The notes under the pieces are model-generated. The model worked only from the letters and a program-made list of their open reading frames with translations. It was not told the origin of the DNA and searched no databases. A stretch of 18,865 nt of DNA from Pseudohaliea sp964438205 (GTDB lineage: Bacteria > Pseudomonadota > Gammaproteobacteria > Pseudomonadales > Halieaceae). The DNA is taken from NCBI GenBank assembly GCA_964438205.1, contig CAYTJQ010000060.1, forward strand, positions 1 to 18,865. Reading direction: 5' to 3'. This document shows, piece by piece, positions 1 through 7,212 of the stretch. Positions within the stretch are counted from its first letter, which is position 1. Each line of letters opens with the position of its first letter. The position numbers were made by a program, and so were the translations under genes.

Positions 1-199
1 GGCCGGAAAAGGCCTCGAGCAGTGCCGCCTCGTCCATGCGCTGCCAGTGCCGGGCCGCCGCCGCGAGGAGCGCCGTCCCGTCGGCGAAGGGCCGCTCCGC
101 GAGCATGGCCTCGACCCAGGGCGTGCAGTGGCAGGCGTGAAAGAGCAGGCGGCGCGCGTCTTCCGCCGGCGCCGCGTTGAAGTCATCGAGGGTCATCAT
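1..199 (-). CDS. uraD: OHCU decarboxylase UraD, N-terminal part (cut by window edge)
   Basis: This is the first 66 codons of a 2-oxo-4-hydroxy-4-carboxy-5-ureidoimidazoline decarboxylase, the enzyme that converts OHCU to S-allantoin at the end of urate oxidation. The visible protein starts MMTLDDFNAAPAEDA and contains CTPWVEAMLAERPF, FADGTALLAAA and DEAALLEAF. These are the usual N-terminal helices of the family, which is normally about 160 to 170 residues long. The catalytic His region (the HPRIG-like motif) would follow directly but lies beyond the left edge. The ATG at 199 overlaps the xdhC stop codon as ATGA, and there is no strong ribosome binding site of its own, so translation is probably coupled to xdhC. 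A second ATG follows immediately at 196. The position downstream of xdhABC fits urate breakdown. Uricase and HIU hydrolase are not in the window and may lie further left. Confidence 0.9.
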   Translation of the reverse strand, partial: MMTLDDFNAAPAEDARRLLFHACHCTPWVEAMLAERPFADGTALLAAAARHWQRMDEAALLEAFSG

Positions 200-1041
200 T
201 CCGTTGCGTGCTCCAGCAGCCGGCGCAGCTGCCGCCAGTCCAGCGCATCGCCGCTCGGCCCCTCGCTGTCGCCGCCCTGGCGCTGCAGCAGACCGGCGGC
301 AATGGCGATGGCGACCGCCATGGGCCGCTTGCCGGGCACCGTCGCCAGCCCCACGGGGCACTCGAGACGGTCAATGAGGGCGGCCGGAAGCCCGTCGCGG
401 GCCAGGCGCGTGCGGAAGCGCTCCGCTTTCGTCCGCGAGCCGATGAGGCCCACGTTGCGCCAGCGGTAGTCGGCGAGCAGCGCGCGGACCAGGCGGTAGT
501 CGAGGTCATGATCGTGGGTGAGCACCAGGATCTCCGCCCCGTCCGGCAGCGTCGGCAGCGCCGCCAGCGGATCGGCCCGGTGTTCCACCTGCACCGCCGG
601 CGGGGGCGAAGCCAGCAGCTCGGCGCGGTTGTCGATCCAGCGCACCCGGAAGGCGAGCTCGGCGAGCAGGGGCACCAGCGCCCGCGCCACGTGCCCGGCC
701 CCGAACACCACCACGTCGCCCACACCGGGGCGAATGACTTCAAACAGCACGCTGACGCTGCCGCCGCAGCACTGCCGGGCCTCGGCGCCGAGAGGGATAC
801 CGGTGACCTGCTGCTGCGTTTCGCCCTCGGCAAGCAGTGCCCGGGCGCGCTGGATCACCAGGAACTCGAGCTGCCCGCCGCCGATGCTGGCCCAGCTGTC
901 CTCGCCGGTAATGACCATCTTGGCGCCGGCTTCCCGCGGCGTGGACCCGGCGGTACTGAGCACCGTCGCCAGCACGTAGGCCTCGCCGCGGCGCTCCCGC
1001 TCCACCGCCGCCGCGGCCCAGCTGCCGCCGTGCAGGGCCAT
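196..1041 (-). CDS. xdhC: Xanthine dehydrogenase accessory protein XdhC
   Basis: This 281-residue protein belongs to the XdhC/CoxI family. It binds the molybdenum cofactor, helps its sulfuration and inserts it into the XdhB subunit, and is not part of the final enzyme. The N-terminal domain shows GSTPREAGAKM (about residues 32 to 42) and the conserved CCGG at 91 to 94. The C-terminal Rossmann-like domain starts at VVFGAGHVARAL (about 111 to 122) and ends with a KRPMAVAIAIAAGLL helix. The length is normal for the family. The frame is open further upstream, inside xdhB, but the family start MALHGGSWAAA is the ATG at 1041. This ATG shares one base with the xdhB stop (TGATG), so it was chosen as the start. 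The stop overlaps the uraD start. It is cytoplasmic and lies in the xdhA-xdhB-xdhC-uraD operon. Confidence 0.95.
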   Translation of the reverse strand: MALHGGSWAAAAVERERRGEAYVLATVLSTAGSTPREAGAKMVITGEDSWASIGGGQLEFLVIQRARALLAEGETQQQVTGIPLGAEARQCCGGSVSVLFEVIRPGVGDVVVFGAGHVARALVPLLAELAFRVRWIDNRAELLASPPPAVQVEHRADPLAALPTLPDGAEILVLTHDHDLDYRLVRALLADYRWRNVGLIGSRTKAERFRTRLARDGLPAALIDRLECPVGLATVPGKRPMAVAIAIAAGLLQRQGGDSEGPSGDALDWRQLRRLLEHATE

Positions 1042-3380
1042 CAGGTACCGCTCCCGGCGCGCGCTTCCTCGATGGCCCAGTAGACGCGTTCCGGCGTCGC
1101 CGGCGGATCGAGGCGCGGGTTGAAGCGGTAGTCGCAGAAGCTCGCGCAGGCGTCGCGGAGCGCGCACCAGGTCGAGACGGCGAGCATCAGCGGCGGCTCG
1201 CCCACGGCTTTTGAACGGTAGATGGTCCCGGCGTGGTTGGCGCGGTCGAAGAGGCGCACGTTGAGCGCCGCCGGCAGGTCGAAGGCGGTCGGGATCTTGT
1301 AGTTGGCCGGGCTGTCCGAGAGCAGGCGGCCGCTCCCGTCCCAGGCCAGTTCCTCGGTGGTCAGCCAGCCCAGGCCCTGCACGAAGCCACCCTCGATCTG
1401 GCCGAGGTCGATGGCCGGGTTCAGGGAGTCACCGACGTCGTGCAGGATATCGACCCGCTCCACGCGGTACTCCCCCGTGAGCGCGCTGACGCGCACCTGG
1501 CTGCAGGCGGCACCGTTGGCAAAATAGTAGAAGGGCCGACCCCAGGCCGCGTCGCGGTCGAAGTCGATCGCCGGCGTGCGGTAGAAGCCGTTGGCGCTCA
1601 GGGACACGCGCGCGAGGTAGGCCTGCTTGATGAAGTCCTCGAAGGGCAGGCTCTCGCCGCCGGCGCGCACCCGGTCGTCGGCGAACTCGACGGCGCCGGC
1701 ATCGCAGCCGAAGTGCTCGGCGGCGAAAGCCACGAGCCCGCGCTTGATGCGGTTGCAGGCATCGAGGGCCGCCATGCCATTCATGTCCGCGCCGGAAGAC
1801 GCCGCCGTCGGCGACGTGTTCGGGACCTTGTCGGTCCGCGTGGCGCTGACGAGAACGCGCTCGTAGCGCACGCCGAGGGCCCGGGCGACCACCTGGGCCA
1901 CCTTCGTGTGCAGACCCTGGCCCATCTCCGTGCCGCCGTGGTTCAGGTGGATGCTGCCGTCGGTGTAGATGTGCACCAGGGCGCCGGCCTGGTTCAGGTG
2001 TTTCGCGGTGAAGGAGATACCGAACTTGACCGGCGTCAGCGCCAGGCCCCGGCGCACGTCCTCCTGCGTGGCGTTGAAGCGCTTGATGGCCTCGCGCCGC
2101 GCCCGGTAAGCGCAGTCATCGGCGAGCTGACTCATGAGGTCCGGCAGCACCGACTCCTCGATGGGCTGCCCATAGGGCGTCACGTCGCCCTCGGCGTAGA
2201 GGTTGTCGAGGCGCACGTCCAGCGGATCGCGGCCGACGCGCCGCGCGATGTCGTCGAGCATGGCCTCGGCGGTGATCAGGCCCTGCGGGCCGCCGAAGCC
2301 GCGAAAAGCGGTGTTGGAAACCTTGTCAGTGCGGCAGTAGAGCCCGCGGATACGCGCGGCCTGCAGGTTGTAGGCGTTGTCCGCGTGGAACATGGCCCGG
2401 TCGACGATCCCCTGGGAGAGGTCCGCCGAGCAGCCGCAGTCGCCGGCGAGCACCATGCTGACGCCCTGCAGCCGCCCCCGCTCGTCGAAGCCCGCGCGGT
2501 AGCGGTTCCAGAACGGATGACGCTTGCCCGTCTGTACCATGTCGTCGCGCCGCGGCAGGCGGTGCCGTACCGGGCGGCGGGTGCGCACGGCGAAGAGCGC
2601 GGCGAGGCACGCCGGCATCGCCGCCTGGGACTCCTTGCCGCCGAAGCCGCCGCCCATGCGCCGCACCTCCGCCTGCACGGCATGAATTGGCAGGCCGAGA
2701 ACGCCGGCCACCAGCTTCTGCACCTCGCTCGGGTGCTGGCTGGAGCTGTACACGTGTACCCCGCCCTCCTCCGTGGGCTCGGCGGTGGCGACCTGCCCCT
2801 CGAGATAGAAGTGCTCCTGGCCCGCCATGCGCAGCTCGCCGTCCAGGGTCAGCGGCGCCGCGAGCAGCGCCGCCTCCGGCTCGCGCAGGCAGAACTCGTG
2901 GGGCGGCAGCACGTAGTACGCGCGCTCGACGGCCGCGGCGAGGTCGACGATGGCTTCCAGGGGCTCGCACTCGATGTCGGCGAGGGCCACCGCCTGCTGC
3001 GCCGCCTCGAAGCTGGTCGCCGCCACGGCAAAGACCGGCTGGCCGAGGTAGAGCACCTCGCCGTCGGCAAGCAGCGGGTCGCCGTCGAAGACCGGGGCGA
3101 TGTCGCCGTTGCCGGGGATATCAGCGGCGCTGATCACGTCGACCACGCCCGGCGCCTCGCGTACCCGGGACAGGTCGAGGTGCGTCAGCCGGCCGCGGGC
3201 CACGGATGCACGGCCCGTGGCGACGTGCAGCTGGTTCGGGTAGGTCGGCATATCGTCGACGTAGAGGGCGCTGCCTGCGACATGGCGCCAGGCCGAGTCC
3301 TGCGGCAGCCCCCGGCCGACGGGATCCGCCGTGCCGGCGGGTACGGGGGCGGGGGGGGCTTGCGGCGAGAGCTTACGCAT
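1041..3380 (-). CDS. xdhB: Xanthine dehydrogenase molybdopterin-binding subunit XdhB
   Basis: This 779-residue large subunit carries the molybdenum cofactor and oxidises hypoxanthine to xanthine and xanthine to urate. It matches the C-terminal 85 kDa part of eukaryotic xanthine oxidoreductase throughout. The active-site residues are visible. Q215 in SSSQHPSE and the MGGGFGGKE loop ending at E250 match bovine Q767 and E802. R360 in NTAFRGFGGPQG matches bovine R880. E728 in KAVGEPPLML matches the catalytic Glu 1261. NHGGTEMGQGLHTK and NTSPTAASSGAD are further cofactor-contact segments. The frame runs open far upstream through xdhA, but similarity begins only at MRKLSPQAP, so the ATG at 3380 is the start. 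It overlaps the last 8 bases of xdhA. Codons 8 to 10 contain an unbroken run of eight C on the coding strand, a possible slippage site. Confidence 0.97.
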   Translation of the reverse strand: MRKLSPQAPPAPVPAGTADPVGRGLPQDSAWRHVAGSALYVDDMPTYPNQLHVATGRASVARGRLTHLDLSRVREAPGVVDVISAADIPGNGDIAPVFDGDPLLADGEVLYLGQPVFAVAATSFEAAQQAVALADIECEPLEAIVDLAAAVERAYYVLPPHEFCLREPEAALLAAPLTLDGELRMAGQEHFYLEGQVATAEPTEEGGVHVYSSSQHPSEVQKLVAGVLGLPIHAVQAEVRRMGGGFGGKESQAAMPACLAALFAVRTRRPVRHRLPRRDDMVQTGKRHPFWNRYRAGFDERGRLQGVSMVLAGDCGCSADLSQGIVDRAMFHADNAYNLQAARIRGLYCRTDKVSNTAFRGFGGPQGLITAEAMLDDIARRVGRDPLDVRLDNLYAEGDVTPYGQPIEESVLPDLMSQLADDCAYRARREAIKRFNATQEDVRRGLALTPVKFGISFTAKHLNQAGALVHIYTDGSIHLNHGGTEMGQGLHTKVAQVVARALGVRYERVLVSATRTDKVPNTSPTAASSGADMNGMAALDACNRIKRGLVAFAAEHFGCDAGAVEFADDRVRAGGESLPFEDFIKQAYLARVSLSANGFYRTPAIDFDRDAAWGRPFYYFANGAACSQVRVSALTGEYRVERVDILHDVGDSLNPAIDLGQIEGGFVQGLGWLTTEELAWDGSGRLLSDSPANYKIPTAFDLPAALNVRLFDRANHAGTIYRSKAVGEPPLMLAVSTWCALRDACASFCDYRFNPRLDPPATPERVYWAIEEARAGSGT

Positions 3381-4788
3381 GCAGCGCTGCCACTGCGTCG
3401 ATGCCGAGATCGCGACCGTCCCGGAGTTCCAGGAGCGCCCGGCGCAGCAGCGCCGCCGCCATGGCGCGGCGATAGGCGGCGCTGGCCCGCACATCGTCGA
3501 TGGGCGTAAAGGCCTCTGCGGCCGCACTGCAGGCCCGCTCGATAGTGCGGTCATCGAGCGTTGATGCGGTGAGCACGCCCTCGACGGCTGTCGCGCGCAG
3601 CGGCGTCGCGGCCATGCCGCCGTAGGCGACCCGGGCCTCGCCCACGCGGTCGCCGGTGAGTTCCAGGGACAGGGCGAGGAGCACCGTGGAAATGTCGTCC
3701 TCGAAGCGCTTGCTGAGCTTGAAAATGCGGTGCGGCCGCGCCAGCGACGCGCGGGGAAGGCGCACCGCGGCCACGTACTCGCCGGCTTCCAGCACCGTGT
3801 CGCGGTAGCCGCGGTGGAAATCCTCCACCGGCACCTCGCGACGACGGCCGTCCGCGCCGGCGATTTCCACGGTGGCATCCCAGGCCAGCAGCACGGGCGG
3901 CATGTCGGCGATCGGCGAGCCATTGGCGAGGTTGCCGCCGAGGGTGCCGCGGTTGCGGATCTGCCGGGAACCGAGGCGTTCGAGCATGGCCACGAGCGGC
4001 GGTGACAGCGCCGCGAAACGGTGCTCCAGCACGCTGTAGGGCACGGCAGCGCCGATGCGCAATGCGTCACCCGTCTCCGCCATGGTGCAGAGCTCGGCCA
4101 CGGCGGACACATCGACCACCGGGTCCGGCGCCGCGTACTGCTGGGTGATTGCAAGCACCGCATCGGTACCGCCGGCAACGAGCCAGGCGCCGGGGTGCGC
4201 GCGCAGGGTGGCCTGCAGCGCGGCTTCATCGTGAGGGCGGTGATAGCCGGCGGGCAGTGCCTCAGCGTGGTTCGCCTCCGCGGCTTGCGCACCGCTTTCG
4301 GGCAGCACCGGCGCCGGCGGATAGTCGTACATGCGCCGGCCCGCCTCGAGGATCGGCCGGTAACCGGTGCAACGGCAGAGGTTGCCGGCAATGGCCTCGC
4401 GGATGGCGTCGTCGCCGCGGCCGCCTTCGGCGTAGAGCCCGGCGAGGGACATGACGAAACCCGGCGTGCAGAAACCGCACTGGGAACCGTGGCCGTCGAC
4501 CATGGCCGCCTGCACCGGGTGACGGCCGGGCCCCTCGCTGCCGGCCAGGCCCTCCACGGTGATCACGTGCTCCCCGGCGACGCTGCCGAGCAGCGTGATG
4601 CAGCTGTTCACGCTGCGCGGCGCCTCGCCGGGGCGGGCGACCAGCACCGTGCAGGCTCCGCAGTCGCCGGAAGCGCAGCCCTCCTTGGTGCCGCAGAGGC
4701 CGGCGCGGGTGCGCAGGAAACGCAGCAGCGTCTGCGCGGGGGCACTGCCCGTCGCGTCGTGGGTTTCTCCGTTGACCGTCAGCTGCAC
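3373..4788 (-). CDS. xdhA: Xanthine dehydrogenase FeS/FAD subunit XdhA
   Basis: This 471-residue small subunit passes electrons from the molybdenum site in XdhB through two [2Fe-2S] clusters to FAD and NAD+. The first, plant-ferredoxin-type cluster is held by C38, C43, C46 and C63 (EGCASGDCGACTV and NSC). The second is held by C104, C107, C138 and C140 (CGFCTPGF and CRCTGYRP). The FAD domain begins near residue 180, with VAGGTDAVLA near 204 and the NRGTLGGNLANGSPIADMPP loop further on. The CO dehydrogenase flavoprotein C-terminal domain closes the protein. The start is a GTG at 4788, since an in-frame stop lies just upstream and no ATG is available. GAGGA sits only two bases before it, with another GAGG further upstream. 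The gene follows the MFS gene by 70 bp and overlaps xdhB. Confidence 0.96.
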   Translation of the reverse strand: MQLTVNGETHDATGSAPAQTLLRFLRTRAGLCGTKEGCASGDCGACTVLVARPGEAPRSVNSCITLLGSVAGEHVITVEGLAGSEGPGRHPVQAAMVDGHGSQCGFCTPGFVMSLAGLYAEGGRGDDAIREAIAGNLCRCTGYRPILEAGRRMYDYPPAPVLPESGAQAAEANHAEALPAGYHRPHDEAALQATLRAHPGAWLVAGGTDAVLAITQQYAAPDPVVDVSAVAELCTMAETGDALRIGAAVPYSVLEHRFAALSPPLVAMLERLGSRQIRNRGTLGGNLANGSPIADMPPVLLAWDATVEIAGADGRRREVPVEDFHRGYRDTVLEAGEYVAAVRLPRASLARPHRIFKLSKRFEDDISTVLLALSLELTGDRVGEARVAYGGMAATPLRATAVEGVLTASTLDDRTIERACSAAAEAFTPIDDVRASAAYRRAMAAALLRRALLELRDGRDLGIDAVAALHA

Positions 4789-4858
4789 TGTCCTCGCGCC
4801 GCCTCGCTGCTAGCTCTCCGCTAAACGGTAGCAAATTACTTGCCAGCGCGGCAGGCGT
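4789..4858. other. Spacer between MFS gene and xdhA
   Basis: This 70-base spacer contains a short AT-richer patch (about 4,830 to 4,850) with several small inverted repeats, such as GCTA/TAGC and GCAA/TTGC. No convincing -10/-35 pair and no hairpin followed by a T-run could be read. It may hold a regulatory site for xdhA, or the MFS gene and xdhABC may simply be co-transcribed. Confidence 0.3.
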
Positions 4859-6103
4859 TCAGGCGCCGCCGCCCTCCCCGGCCTCCGTACCCGCGGCGGC
4901 CGTCCCCGCGCCGGCCAGGCGCGGCAGCAGGGCGAGGCAGGCGATCCCGGCAACGCCGAGACCCAGGGCGACAGCGGCAAGCGCGGCGAGCCCGTCGGTC
5001 ACCAGCGGCGCGGCCAGCGCCGTGCCCCCGGCCGTCGCCGCCATGACAAACAGCAACACCAGCGCGGAGGCCCGGGCATCGTCGCCGTGCGACGCCTGCA
5101 GGGCACAGTAGAAGCCCGGCGGCCCGCGCAGGCCGAAACCCATGTTGAAGGGCAGGAAGAGCCCGATGATCACCGCCATGTCCCGGCCGCCGGCGAGGCC
5201 GTAGGCGAAGAGCGCGGCCAGGCCGGCGAGGGAGAGGAGGCTGCCGCCGAGAATGACGCGCTCGGCACCGAAGCGCGCGACCACGCGGCTCGCCAGGTTG
5301 GCGGCGATGATGAAGGTGGTAATGCCGCAGACCTGCATGGTGATGAAATCGCCGAGGGTGCCGCCGAGCGTCGCCGTGATCACCACCGGCATGCCGAAGA
5401 CGAAGACCAGCAGGCTGCCGAGGGCAAGGCCCTGGCTGAGCGCGTAGCGATGGAACACCGGGTTGGTCAGGAGCACGATGTAGCTGTGCCCGCTGCGCCG
5501 TGCCGCCACCGGCGGCAGGATGCGACCGGCAATGGCCACGAGCGCGGCCAGGGCCAGGGCGAGCACGCCGGTCACCAGGAAGGAGGCCTGCCAGCCGCCC
5601 CGGTGCAGCAGCCATACGCCGATGATCGGCGCGATGGCCGGTGCCAGGGACTCGACGCTGCCGATCAATCCGATGGCGCGCATGGCGCCGCGGGGGCTGA
5701 ACAGGGCGCGCACCATGCCCGGTGCCACCACCGCCGCGCAGGCGGCGGCCACCCCCTGCAGGAAGCGCAGCAGCACCAGCACGGGCAGCGTCGGCGCCGC
5801 GGCCGCGGCAAGGGAAGTGGCACCGTAGAGCGACAAGGCGAGCACGAGGATCCGGCGGTTGTCGTGACGGGCGCCGATCTCCCCGAACAGCACGAGGCCG
5901 ATCCCGGTGCCCGCGGCAAAGGTTGCCAGCACGAGTTGCGCCTGGGCGGCGTTGCCGCCGAGGGCCGCCGGCAGCGCGGGCACGGCCGGCAGCACCAGGT
6001 CCGTACCCGCGAGGCCCAGCAGCGTGCAGGCAACGAGCAGCGCCGTGGCCGCCAGGGCGCGGGACCGTGGAATAGTGGTTGCCCCCTCGGGCGCGGACGA
6101 CAT
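4859..6103 (-). CDS. MFS transporter, Bcr/CflA-like drug:H+ antiporter family
   Basis: This is a 414-residue inner-membrane protein with about twelve hydrophobic segments, typical of the 12-TM major facilitator superfamily. The TDLVLPAVPALP stretch in the first helix (residues 34 to 45) resembles the TDMYLPALP signature of the Bcr/CflA group. RFLQGVAAACAAV and SLAPAIAPIIGVWL match the helix 4 and helix 5 signatures. The loop 2-3 motif A is degenerate: GEIGARHDNRR lacks the usual Asp-Arg-x-Gly core. The start ATG at 6103 has GAGG seven bases upstream, and an earlier in-frame start would add 20 residues without a better site. The gene lies head-to-head with the ABC importer and just upstream of xdhA. 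Purine exporters of this superfamily are known (PbuE of Bacillus, NepI of E. coli), so transport of a purine or purine analogue is a reasonable inference. The substrate is not shown by the sequence. Confidence 0.88.
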   Translation of the reverse strand: MSSAPEGATTIPRSRALAATALLVACTLLGLAGTDLVLPAVPALPAALGGNAAQAQLVLATFAAGTGIGLVLFGEIGARHDNRRILVLALSLYGATSLAAAAAPTLPVLVLLRFLQGVAAACAAVVAPGMVRALFSPRGAMRAIGLIGSVESLAPAIAPIIGVWLLHRGGWQASFLVTGVLALALAALVAIAGRILPPVAARRSGHSYIVLLTNPVFHRYALSQGLALGSLLVFVFGMPVVITATLGGTLGDFITMQVCGITTFIIAANLASRVVARFGAERVILGGSLLSLAGLAALFAYGLAGGRDMAVIIGLFLPFNMGFGLRGPPGFYCALQASHGDDARASALVLLFVMAATAGGTALAAPLVTDGLAALAAVALGLGVAGIACLALLPRLAGAGTAAAGTEAGEGGGA

Positions 6104-6141
6104 GGGCTGGCCTCGGCACACATGAATGGAGAAGGGGCGCA

Positions 6142-6169
6142 AGGATAGCAGAGCGCCGCCCACCGTCGA
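6142..6169 (-). promoter_or_regulatory. Putative sigma-70 promoter of the MFS gene
   Basis: On the minus strand TCGACG (6164-6169) and TATCCT (6142-6147) are separated by 16 bases. Each matches four of six consensus bases. Transcription would start around 6,135 and give a leader of about 30 bases before the ATG at 6103. It is back-to-back with the putative promoter of the ABC importer. Assigned by eye only. Confidence 0.35.
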
Positions 6170-6198
6170 TTGCGCCGGCGGGGGGAACTTGCTTTACT
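6170..6198 (+). promoter_or_regulatory. Putative sigma-70 promoter of the ABC importer operon
   Basis: TTGCGC (6170-6175) and TTTACT (6193-6198) are separated by 17 bases on the plus strand, ahead of the binding-protein gene at 6243. The -35 box matches three and the -10 box four of six consensus bases, so this is a weak or activated promoter if real. Confidence 0.35.
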
Positions 6199-6242
6199 CA
6201 CCGCTCCGCAACGACAGACCGTCAACCAGCCGGGAGAAGCCC

Positions 6243-7202
6243 ATGACCCTGCCCCGCCGCCTGCGCGCCGCCGGCGCTGCCTGCCTGACCGCGGCCCTGC
6301 TCATCGCCTGCGGCGGCGACAGCGAGCCGGTCTCCGATACCCCGCGCAAGCCCCGTGTTGCCCTCGTGATGAAGTCCCTGGCCAACGAGTTCTTCATCAA
6401 CATGGCGGCGGGCGCCCGGGCACACCAGGCCGAGCACGCGGACCGCTACGAGCTGATCGTCAACGGCATCAAGAACGAGAGCGACCTCGCCCAGCAGGTG
6501 TCGCTGGTCGAACAGATGATGGCGTCGCAGGTGGACGTGATCGTCATCGCCCCGGCGGATTCGAAAGGCCTGCTGCCGGTGGCGAAGCGTGCGGTCGACC
6601 AGGGCATCGTGGTCGTCAACATCGACAACCGCCTCGACGCGGAGGCCCTCGCCAGCATGGACCTGCGCATCCCCTTCGTGGGCCCGGACAACCGCGAGGG
6701 CGCCTACCGCGTGGGCCTCGCCCTCGCCGGGACGCTCGAGCCGGGGGCCGAGGTGGCGATCATCGGCGGCATTCCCAGCGCCTTCAACGCCCGGGAGCGG
6801 GCCGCGGGCTTCCGCGACGCCATGGCCGAGGCCGGTATGACGGTGGTCACGGAGCAGGCCGCGGACTGGGAGCAGGCCAGGGCCGCCACGGTCGCCGCCG
6901 CCATCCTCAACGAGAACCCGGGCCTCGATGCCCTGCTCTGCGCCAACGACAGCATGGCCCTCGGCGCGGTGGCCGCCGTACGCCAGGCGGGGCGCCGCGA
7001 TGAAGTCGCGGTCGTCGGCTTCGACAACATCTCCGCCGCCCGCGACCTCATCGCCGGGGGCGACATGCTCGCGACCGCCGAGCAGTACGGCGACCAGCTC
7101 GCCGTCTTCGGCATCGAGTACGCCCTGCAGGTCCTCGAGACCGGCGCCGCGCCGGAGGACCGCAGGACCCCCGTGGATGTGGTCACCGCGCAGGATCTCT
7201 GA
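6243..7202 (+). CDS. Ribose-class (RbsB-like) ABC importer substrate-binding lipoprotein
   Basis: This 319-residue periplasmic binding protein belongs to the sugar-binding Peripla_BP_4/RbsB family. The N-terminus has two Arg pairs, a hydrophobic stretch and a lipobox LIAC, giving lipidation at C23. Comparison with E. coli RbsB shows many pocket positions kept: S45, N48, F50-F51 (SLANEFF), D128, R184 (ARERAAGF), N235 (CANDSMALGA), D261 (VGFDN) and Q281. An aromatic residue is kept as W209. Two differ: the ribose-contacting Arg after the Asp is N129, and the Ser before the DN pair is Pro (VGPDN). The ligand is therefore probably ribose-like but not necessarily free ribose. The ATG at 6243 follows GGGAG and was preferred to upstream starts because the signal peptide begins there. 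The ATPase gene starts 10 bases after the stop. The surrounding purine genes suggest a nucleoside or purine ligand, which is inference. Confidence 0.9.
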   Translation: MTLPRRLRAAGAACLTAALLIACGGDSEPVSDTPRKPRVALVMKSLANEFFINMAAGARAHQAEHADRYELIVNGIKNESDLAQQVSLVEQMMASQVDVIVIAPADSKGLLPVAKRAVDQGIVVVNIDNRLDAEALASMDLRIPFVGPDNREGAYRVGLALAGTLEPGAEVAIIGGIPSAFNARERAAGFRDAMAEAGMTVVTEQAADWEQARAATVAAAILNENPGLDALLCANDSMALGAVAAVRQAGRRDEVAVVGFDNISAARDLIAGGDMLATAEQYGDQLAVFGIEYALQVLETGAAPEDRRTPVDVVTAQDL

Positions 7203-7212
7203 GCCCCGCGGC

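Noticed and set aside
1233..3509. 758-codon open frame on the plus strand, opposite xdhB
   Set aside because: It is an antisense by-product of GC-rich codons in xdhB. Its translation is rich in Arg, Ala, His and Gly with no recognisable domain, while the minus strand gives a complete active site.
3381..4391. Upstream extension of the xdhB frame to a 1,116-residue protein
   Set aside because: The added part overlaps xdhA in another frame, is low-complexity and matches nothing. XdhB similarity begins at the ATG at 3380.
4836..6119. Second long minus-strand frame overlapping the MFS gene
   Set aside because: Its translation is Arg/Gly/Pro-rich low complexity. The adjacent frame gives a proper 12-helix transporter.
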